A stretch of 38,888 bases of DNA, taken from NCBI GenBank assembly GCA_024402115.1, contig JAKSJQ010000016.1, forward strand, positions 1 to 38,888, written 5' to 3'. The DNA is from Bacteroidales bacterium. Lineage in GTDB: Bacteria > Bacteroidota > Bacteroidia > Bacteroidales > UBA932. The notes beneath the pieces were generated by a model. It made no database searches, was not told the DNA's origin, and worked only from the letters and a program-made list of their open reading frames with translations. The position numbers and the translations under genes are program-made. Positions 33,209 through 38,888 of this stretch are shown piece by piece. The first letter of the stretch is position 1. Each line of letters opens with the position of its first letter.

Positions 33209-34315
33209 ATGATTTCTGTGGCAGAATTATTCTTTGACTCATTTCTGAATGCGATCCTCATCTCCGGCCTGGTGGTCGTGATGATGATGATGATCGAATC
33301 ACTCAACATAGAATCACGGGGCGGCCTGTTCGGCGGCCTTAGGAAGAGTCGTGTGGGGCAGGTGCTCTGTGCGGCCCTTCTTGGCTCGATGCCTGGCTGC
33401 ATGGGCGGATTCGCGGTGGTCTCTCTCTATACTCATGGACTCATGTCCTTCGGTGCCCTGGTAGCGATGATGATCGCTACTGCCGGAGATGAGTCTTTCG
33501 TGATGCTGGCGATGATACCGAAGGACGCGATGTGGATACTGGTGCTGACCTTCGGCATCGCGGTGCTTACTGGAATCATCGTCGACCGATTCTATAAGAA
33601 GCCGCTCCAGACCCACTGCGGCGAGGAGTTCACCGTACATGACGCTGACTGCTGCGAACATGAACATGACCATCACCACGAGGCGGAGTGCGAACATGAG
33701 CACCATCATGGTCGCCACTTCACATGGAAGCGTGCCCTTATGTTCATCGGTGTGGGACTTTTTCTCGCAGCACTGGGATTCGGACTGCTGGAACACGAAC
33801 ATGAGGAGGAAATTGCCGAAGTCGCTACTACCGGCGGAATCAACCTGCTGAGCGAGGACTGGATGAACGTTCTTTTCGCCTTCCTTGGCGTCCTGGTGCT
33901 TGGCGTGCTAATCTTCGCGTCCGACCATTTCGTGGAGGAGCATCTCTGGAGACATATAATAGTAAAGCATCTTCCTACCATATTTGCATGGACATTCGGA
34001 GTGCTGTTTGCTCTCAGTCTCGTGCTGACTTTCCTCGATATAGAGGAATGGATAGTGAGCAATACCTTGCTGATGATACTGCTTGCTGCAGTCGTGGGTA
34101 TCATACCTGAATCAGGACCTCATCTTGTATTCGTTACGCTCTATGCTTCGGGTATCTTGCCTCTTCCTGTACTTCTAGCAAGCTGTATCGCTCAGGATGG
34201 ACATGCAGGTCTCCCTCTTCTTGCAGAGAGCAAGAGGAGTTTCGTGTTTGCCAAGTTGATAAATTGTGTGCTTGCCGTCGCCGTGGGTGTGGTGGCGATG
34301 CTGCTGGTGCCCTAA
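33209..34315 (+). CDS. Putative heavy-metal/manganese exporter, ArsP_2 (10TM) family
   Basis: 368 residues, about ten membrane helices in two halves. Features of the family: LLGSMPGCMGGFAVVSLYTHG in the first half and GIIPESGPHLVFVTLYASG in the second, each with the G-x-x-P-x-x-G/S turn. Between them is a metal-binding-type loop, residues 148-170, with 10 His, 3 Cys and 7 acidic residues, and a second short HEHEEE stretch near 195-200. It probably exports a divalent metal; which one is not known (the family is annotated as putative manganese transporter or heavy-metal exporter). Directly abuts the DUF1573 gene and overlaps the 3' end of the LysR gene by 4 bases, convergent. Confidence 0.8.
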   Translation: MISVAELFFDSFLNAILISGLVVVMMMMIESLNIESRGGLFGGLRKSRVGQVLCAALLGSMPGCMGGFAVVSLYTHGLMSFGALVAMMIATAGDESFVMLAMIPKDAMWILVLTFGIAVLTGIIVDRFYKKPLQTHCGEEFTVHDADCCEHEHDHHHEAECEHEHHHGRHFTWKRALMFIGVGLFLAALGFGLLEHEHEEEIAEVATTGGINLLSEDWMNVLFAFLGVLVLGVLIFASDHFVEEHLWRHIIVKHLPTIFAWTFGVLFALSLVLTFLDIEEWIVSNTLLMILLAAVVGIIPESGPHLVFVTLYASGILPLPVLLASCIAQDGHAGLPLLAESKRSFVFAKLINCVLAVAVGVVAMLLVP

Positions 34316-34821
34316 AGCTTGCTGAACTGGGCACGGATAAGCGGCCAGATTGGATGCTCGAGGAATGAGGCTGACGGGGTGGCAATGATATCCTTGCCGT
34401 TTCTCGAAACCGTCATGTCGGCACCTTCTACAGGAGTGAGCATGATCGCTACAGCGGTCTTAGGCAGTATGCTGTAGATATAGGGGAGAAGCTTGGTGGA
34501 GATTTCCGGAAGCAAGTCCTGATCAACGGCCATGCGTATGAGCTTGAGAGAACTTATCTCGTCGAAACTGCTGAAGATGGCTTCTAGCTCCTGGTAGCTT
34601 GCGACTATGTTCTGGGCATAAGCCTTGAAGACCTGGCCTTGGGCAGTGAGTTCGACAGATCCGCGCTTTCTTTCGAAGAGCTTTACGTCGAAGGCTTTCT
34701 CGATCTCGGATATGTTCTGGCTGACAGCTGGCTGTGATATGCCCAACTTGCGGGCGGCGGCAGTGAAACTGCCCTCGTTCGCGGCTGATAGAAACACTTT
34801 AATCCTGAAATCTTCGAACAT
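34312..34821 (-). CDS. Short LysR-type transcriptional regulator
   Basis: 169 residues. The N-terminal 65 residues are a clear LysR winged helix (FLSAANEGSFTAAARKLGISQPAVSQNISEIEKAF, quoted in pieces: SFTAAARKLGISQPAVSQ and LFERKRG), then the linker helix. The effector domain is only about 75 residues instead of about 200, ending SFLEHPIWPLIRAQFSKL. No frameshift or stop inside a longer frame is evident, so this is either a naturally short family or an old deletion. It faces the metal exporter gene and may regulate it, but nothing in the sequence proves that. Confidence 0.8.
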   Translation of the reverse strand: MFEDFRIKVFLSAANEGSFTAAARKLGISQPAVSQNISEIEKAFDVKLFERKRGSVELTAQGQVFKAYAQNIVASYQELEAIFSSFDEISSLKLIRMAVDQDLLPEISTKLLPYIYSILPKTAVAIMLTPVEGADMTVSRNGKDIIATPSASFLEHPIWPLIRAQFSKL

Positions 34822-34826
34822 GTTGA

Positions 34827-34834
34827 CAAATTTA
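34827..34834 (-). promoter_or_regulatory. -7 box of the LysR gene
   Basis: TAAATTTG on the minus strand, 5 bases before the ATG at 34821, predicting a leaderless mRNA. No clear -33. Confidence 0.55.
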
Positions 34835-34941
34835 GCAAAGAAAGGCTTACATTCGTATGTTTTTTTGCCATGAACGTGTAATAAACCGGCATGAGGCTGC
34901 GTCTAACATGCAGATGTTTGAAATAATATACCTACAATAAC

Positions 34942-37731
34942 ATGAAAAGAATTATCATCTCAGCAATCGCTCTTGTCGCATCGACATTTGCCTTTGCCCA
35001 GACTCCGCTCCCAAACGATCCTGAAGTTCGTGTCGGAAAGCTTGAGAACGGTCTTACCTATTACATCCGACATAACGACAAGCCTGCCGAGAGGGCAGAC
35101 TTCTATCTCGTTTCCAATGTCGGCGCTATCCAGGAAGGCCCTGGCCAGGACGGTCTTGCCCATTTCCTCGAGCACATGTGCTTCAACGGACTCAAGAATC
35201 TTCCTGGAAAGCAGATGCTTGAGTACCTCCAGGGTATCGGCGCATCTTTCGGTGGCAACATCAACGCTTCTACCGGTGTGGAGGTTACCCAGTACATGCT
35301 CAACAACATTCCTATCGTGCGCGAAGGCGTAGTTGATACTTGCCTCCTCGTGATGCATGACTATTCTCACTTCGTGGTGAACGACCCTGTAGAGATTGAC
35401 AATGAGAGGGGAGTCATCCTCGAGGAGAAGAGGACACGCAACACCGCAAGCTGGAGAATGTTCGAGCAGAGTGCACCTTATCTCTATGGTGACACTAAGT
35501 ATGCGACCACCAACATCATCGGTTCAGAGGAAAATCTCAAGACCTTCAAGCCAGAGACTCTCGTGGACTTCTATCAGACATGGTATCGTCCGGACAATCA
35601 GGCTGTGATCGTAGTCGGTGACATTGATGTGGACCAGATCGAGGCAAAGCTCGTGAAGCTCTTTGCAGATATCCCGGCTCCTGTCAACCCTCGTCCTAAG
35701 GAGGTGATCCTCATTCCGGACAACGTAGACCCAATCATCGGTGTCCTTACTGACGCGGAGCTTACCAATAACGAGTTCGAGATAATCTGGAAGCGTCCTG
35801 CAATCCCAGAGGAGCTCAACAATACCGATCAGGTGTTTGTCCTCGACCTTATCGACGATATCATGTCTCTCGTGATGTCAGAGAGGTTCAATGACATCAC
35901 ATCGAAGCCTGGTGCGCCATTCTTCAGTGCCCAGCTCGGAAACGGTAACCTCGTGGAAAGCTGCGATGCTCTCATGGGCGCGCTCGTGTACGAAAATGGT
36001 AAGGATAAGGAAGCTCTCACTGCCTTCATGTATGAGGTGGAGAAGCTTAAGAGATATGGTGTGACCGAGGCCGAGTTCCAGCGTGCGAAGGACAACCTTC
36101 TCTCATATTTCGAGAAGGCGGCAGAAGGTGCAGAGAGCCGCAAGAACCCTGATTTCATCAGGCCTCTCATCAAGGCTTTCACCGACAATGACCATTTCAT
36201 GACCCCTGCAGACACATATCAGCTCGCGCAGATGGTTCTCGGTCAGCTCAGCGCTGCTGCCGTCAATCAGGTCATACCTCAGTACATCACTGACGAGAAC
36301 ATGGTTGTTCTCTTGGAGGGCGTCTCTACTGCAGAGCATCCTACCGATAAGGAGATCAACGACATCATCATGGCATCACGTTCCGCTGAGGTCGAAGCTC
36401 CTGCAGAGGAGGAGAGCGGACTCGAACTTCTTGACGCAAGCAAGCTCAAGGGCGCTAAGCTCAAGGGGGGAAAGCCTACCATCGCAGGTGCGACTGAGTA
36501 TATGCTCAAGAATGGCGTACGTGTGGTAGTGCTTCCTACTGACTATAAGAAGGACGAGGTCGTAATCAAGCTCGTGAAGTCAGGTGGAGAGTCTACCATC
36601 GCTACAGAGGACCTTTACTCATTCGAGGACAACATCTGGAGCCTCTATCTCCAGAATACAGGTCTTGGTCAGTACAGCTCAAACGAGGTGAACAAGATCC
36701 TTGCAGGCAAGAATGCCCATGCAAATCCTGTAATCAATCTCACCAACCACGGAATCAACGCTTCCGCAGCTCCTAAGGACATCGAGACTGCGTTCCAGCT
36801 CATGTACATGTTCTTCATGCAGCCTCGCTTCGATGCAGATGAGTTCCAGATCGGTATCGACCGCATCAATGCAGTCCTTCCTAACATGGAGTCAGACCCT
36901 ATGTTCCAGCTCCAGAAGAGGATCCCTGAGGACATCTATGGCGGCAATCCACGCCGTTTCATGATCAGTGAGGATGTTGTCGCAAAGGCTAGCATCGAGC
37001 ATCTCGAGAAGGCATATCGTTCTCTCTTCAATGACGCAGCAGGTGCTACTGTATATGTAGTCGGAAACGTGGATATGGCTCAGCTCAAGCCTCTCCTCGA
37101 GAAGTATATCGGTTCTCTTCCTAAGGGCAAGAAGGCAAGCTCATGGGTAGATGACGGTGCACGCTTCCGCAGCGGTGAGTTCAAGGATCACTTCTCTGTT
37201 CCAATGACAACACCTAAGGCCAGCGTCATCCAGGTATACAGCGCAAATGTTCCTGCTACCGTGGAGAATCGACTTCTCCTCAACGCTGTAAGCTATGTGC
37301 TCGACATGACCTACGTCAATACTCTCCGTGAGGAGGAAGGCGGTACCTATGGAGCATCTGTGTCACAGGAGTTCATCCGTCGTCCTTACGAGCTCGCTCT
37401 CATCCAGGTATATTTCGATACCAATACCGAGCAGGCAGCCGCACTCGAGGCTCTCGTAGAGAAGGGGCTCAGGGAACTTGCCGAGAACGGTCCTTCAGAC
37501 GAGTTCTTCGGACGTACCATTGAGCGCTTCAAGACCGCTCTCCCACAGAGCCGTATCACTAACAGCTACTGGATGGGCGTACTCAACAGCTACTATGAGT
37601 ATGGTGAGAACACCGATCTCGAGCAGGAGGCTGCAATCAACGCTCTTACCAAGGAGAAGATCGCAGGCATGGCGAAGACCCTTCTCGAGTCAAAGAACTA
37701 TATCGAGATCGAGATGATGCCGGCTGAGTAG
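34942..37731 (+). CDS. Secreted M16 family zinc peptidase (insulinase/pitrilysin type)
   Basis: 929 residues with a signal peptide (1-20, ASTFAFAQ), so periplasmic. The first half has the inverted zinc motif H74-F-L-E77-H78 with the third ligand E155 in EIDNERGVILEE, i.e. an active M16 domain. The second half (from about 510, after a Lys/Glu-rich linker) repeats the fold without HxxEH, as in two-domain M16B proteins, and contains the R/Y region EEEGGTYGASVS that completes the active site. It degrades peptides. Upstream (34835-34941) I see no certain promoter; TTTG at 34917-34920 precedes an AT-rich stretch. Ends with a hairpin at 37751-37784. Confidence 0.94.
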   Translation: MKRIIISAIALVASTFAFAQTPLPNDPEVRVGKLENGLTYYIRHNDKPAERADFYLVSNVGAIQEGPGQDGLAHFLEHMCFNGLKNLPGKQMLEYLQGIGASFGGNINASTGVEVTQYMLNNIPIVREGVVDTCLLVMHDYSHFVVNDPVEIDNERGVILEEKRTRNTASWRMFEQSAPYLYGDTKYATTNIIGSEENLKTFKPETLVDFYQTWYRPDNQAVIVVGDIDVDQIEAKLVKLFADIPAPVNPRPKEVILIPDNVDPIIGVLTDAELTNNEFEIIWKRPAIPEELNNTDQVFVLDLIDDIMSLVMSERFNDITSKPGAPFFSAQLGNGNLVESCDALMGALVYENGKDKEALTAFMYEVEKLKRYGVTEAEFQRAKDNLLSYFEKAAEGAESRKNPDFIRPLIKAFTDNDHFMTPADTYQLAQMVLGQLSAAAVNQVIPQYITDENMVVLLEGVSTAEHPTDKEINDIIMASRSAEVEAPAEEESGLELLDASKLKGAKLKGGKPTIAGATEYMLKNGVRVVVLPTDYKKDEVVIKLVKSGGESTIATEDLYSFEDNIWSLYLQNTGLGQYSSNEVNKILAGKNAHANPVINLTNHGINASAAPKDIETAFQLMYMFFMQPRFDADEFQIGIDRINAVLPNMESDPMFQLQKRIPEDIYGGNPRRFMISEDVVAKASIEHLEKAYRSLFNDAAGATVYVVGNVDMAQLKPLLEKYIGSLPKGKKASSWVDDGARFRSGEFKDHFSVPMTTPKASVIQVYSANVPATVENRLLLNAVSYVLDMTYVNTLREEEGGTYGASVSQEFIRRPYELALIQVYFDTNTEQAAALEALVEKGLRELAENGPSDEFFGRTIERFKTALPQSRITNSYWMGVLNSYYEYGENTDLEQEAAINALTKEKIAGMAKTLLESKNYIEIEMMPAE

Positions 37732-37750
37732 CCATTATACCTTATAATAT

Positions 37751-37784
37751 ATGTCATCTGGAAGCGTCGGCTTCCGGATGACAT
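37751..37784 (+). terminator. Hairpin after the M16 peptidase gene
   Basis: 15-bp stem (37751-37765 with 37770-37784, one G-U pair), tetraloop GTCG. It is followed on the plus strand by A-rich sequence rather than T, so it may act together with the next hairpin. Confidence 0.6.
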
Positions 37785-37826
37785 TAAAAAATAAGAGGTC
37801 GACCGTTTGTGGTCGACCTCTTATTT
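37785..37826 (-). terminator. Terminator of the PFOR gene
   Basis: Perfect 15-bp stem (37790-37804 with 37811-37825), loop of 6. On the minus strand it is followed by TTTTT, 19 bases after the PFOR stop. Confidence 0.88.
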
Positions 37827-37844
37827 GTTATATCGAAGTCAGAA

Positions 37845-38888
37845 TTACTTCGCGAGTCTCTTGTAGGTCTCGAGACGGATCTTAGCGAATTCCTCGGTCT
37901 TCTGGAGGAGCTCACCAGCTCTGTCAGGGAACATCTTGTAGAGTGATGCGAAACGAACCTCACCCTTGAGGAAGTCCTGGAACTTGGTCCAGTCTGGCTC
38001 CTTGCTGTCAAGAGCGAATGGGTTCTGGTCGGTACCCGCGAGTGCAGGGTTGTACGTGTCGCGGTGCCAGTAACCGCAATCGACAGCGAGCTTCGCCTCC
38101 TTCTGGCTGAGACCCATTCCTGCCTTGAGGCCATGGTTGATACATGGAGCGTAAGCGATGATGAGTGATGGACCATCATAAGCCTCAGCCTCACGCACTG
38201 CCTTGATGAACTGTGCAGGGTTAGAGCCCATTGCAACCTGTGCAACGTATACGTAACCGTAGCTCATAGCCATCATACCAAGGTCTTTCTTGCGAACCTT
38301 CTTACCTGAAGCGGCGAACTTAGCGATTGCGCCGGCAGGAGTAGACTTAGATGACTGTCCACCGGTGTTAGAGTAAACCTCGGTGTCGAGTACGAGGATG
38401 TTCACGTTCTCGCCAGATGCGAGTACATGGTCGAGTCCGCCGTATCCGATATCGTAGCTTGCACCGTCACCACCGATGATCCACTGGCAGCGTGCAGGGA
38501 TGAAGTGCTTGTACTCGAGGAGAGCCTTGCAAGTGTCGCAACCGCAAGCCTCCATGAGTGGAACGAGAGCGTCAGCAACCTCACGGGTGATAGCTGCATC
38601 CTCCCTGTTCTCAAGCCACTTGGTGAAGAGTGCCTTCATCTCGTCTGAGCAGCATGAGCAGCTGAGACCCTTCTCCATGAGGCCTGCAACGGTAGCACGA
38701 GCGCGGTCAGAACCGAGCTTCATACCGAGGCCGAACTCGCAGAAGTCCTCGAAGAGTGAGTTAGCCCAAGCTGGACCGTGGCCCTGTGCGTTGGTGCAAT
38801 ATGGTGATGCTGGGAATGAAGCACCGTAGATTGATGAGCAACCGGTAGCGTTGGCGATCATCATGTGGTCACCGAAGAGCTGGGTGAT
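37845..38888 (-). CDS. nifJ: Pyruvate:ferredoxin (flavodoxin) oxidoreductase, C-terminal part
   Basis: The frame is open from the window edge (38888) to the stop at 37845: 347 residues of the C-terminus of a protein of about 1180. It holds the thiamine-diphosphate domain: LFGDHMMIANATGCSSIYG, the cysteines of the proximal cluster region (SCSCCS, CGCDTC), IIGGDGASYDIGYGGLDHVLASG (the GDG ... motif, quoted here as IIGGDGASYDIGYGG) and LDTEVYSNTGGQSSKST. The enzyme oxidises pyruvate to acetyl-CoA and CO2 and reduces ferredoxin, the central step of anaerobic metabolism. The 5' end lies outside the window. The ferredoxin at 31837-32007 is a likely electron acceptor. Confidence 0.96.
   Translation of the reverse strand: MTQLFGDHMMIANATGCSSIYGASFPASPYCTNAQGHGPAWANSLFEDFCEFGLGMKLGSDRARATVAGLMEKGLSCSCCSDEMKALFTKWLENREDAAITREVADALVPLMEACGCDTCKALLEYKHFIPARCQWIIGGDGASYDIGYGGLDHVLASGENVNILVLDTEVYSNTGGQSSKSTPAGAIAKFAASGKKVRKKDLGMMAMSYGYVYVAQVAMGSNPAQFIKAVREAEAYDGPSLIIAYAPCINHGLKAGMGLSQKEAKLAVDCGYWHRDTYNPALAGTDQNPFALDSKEPDWTKFQDFLKGEVRFASLYKMFPDRAGELLQKTEEFAKIRLETYKRLAK

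Overview
The window looks like chromosomal DNA of an anaerobic member of the Bacteroidales (Bacteroidota), probably from a gut-type habitat. The reasons are: many promoters with the Bacteroidota -7 box TAnnTTTG, often with TTTG about 19 bases upstream; almost no Shine-Dalgarno sequences except one perfect one before rpsU; families typical of the phylum (DUF1573, DUF5106-type thioredoxin proteins, Gly-rich outer-membrane receptors, ACT-SerB fusion, PASTA-RluD pair); and a pyruvate:ferredoxin oxidoreductase with a 2[4Fe-4S] ferredoxin. The exact genus cannot be read from the sequence. Nearly all DNA is used by ordinary, intact, vertically inherited-looking genes; I see no prophage, transposase, integrase, CRISPR array or plasmid gene.

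Layout. 1-1289: 5' part of a porin-like outer-membrane protein (minus), tRNA-Leu(TAG) with promoter and terminator (996-1110 holds nothing I recognise). 1290-6292: serB (minus) divergent from a DUF1963/YwqG protein and a secreted GH2 beta-galactosidase. 6296-8476: rpsU with a perfect Shine-Dalgarno, then, convergent to it, a two-gene unit of a P-loop-like ATPase with a broken Walker A and a cysteine-free sirtuin. 8535-11153: rplU-rpmA-serS-ruvC. 11209-15665: a Gly-rich TonB-receptor-like protein, a small cysteine-rich lipoprotein and a MauE/DoxX-thioredoxin fusion. 15669-17291: lnt (minus). 17361-21832: a tightly packed operon LysE - PASTA protein - rluD-like - coaD - DUF5106/dual-thioredoxin protein. 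21813-25028: lon and ung (minus) separated by a 117-base fold-back element. 25140-27984: HU, a 30-residue basic COX24/AURKAIP1-like protein, RNase G, a ribbon-helix-helix-like protein and a TSCPD protein with a Tat-like leader. 28037-29842: tRNA-Gln, DJ-1 and alr (minus). 29896-34821: NhaD-like antiporter, tadA, ferredoxin, DUF1573 protein, a His-rich ArsP_2-type metal exporter and a short LysR regulator. 34942-38888: secreted M16 peptidase and the 3' part of PFOR.

Themes. Translation and RNA functions dominate (two tRNAs, bS21, bL21, bL27, SerRS, TadA, RluD, RNase G, a ribosome-associated mini-protein candidate), followed by envelope biogenesis (Lnt, Alr, PASTA protein, OMPs, M16 peptidase) and extracytoplasmic thiol-redox proteins (MauE-Trx fusion with its lipoprotein neighbour; dual-Trx protein). 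No clear, complete undescribed multi-gene system is visible. The best leads are the ATPase/sirtuin pair with altered key residues, the MauE-thioredoxin/cysteine-rich lipoprotein pair, the fold-back element upstream of ung, the rpsU Shine-Dalgarno, and a set of promoters that predict leaderless mRNAs.
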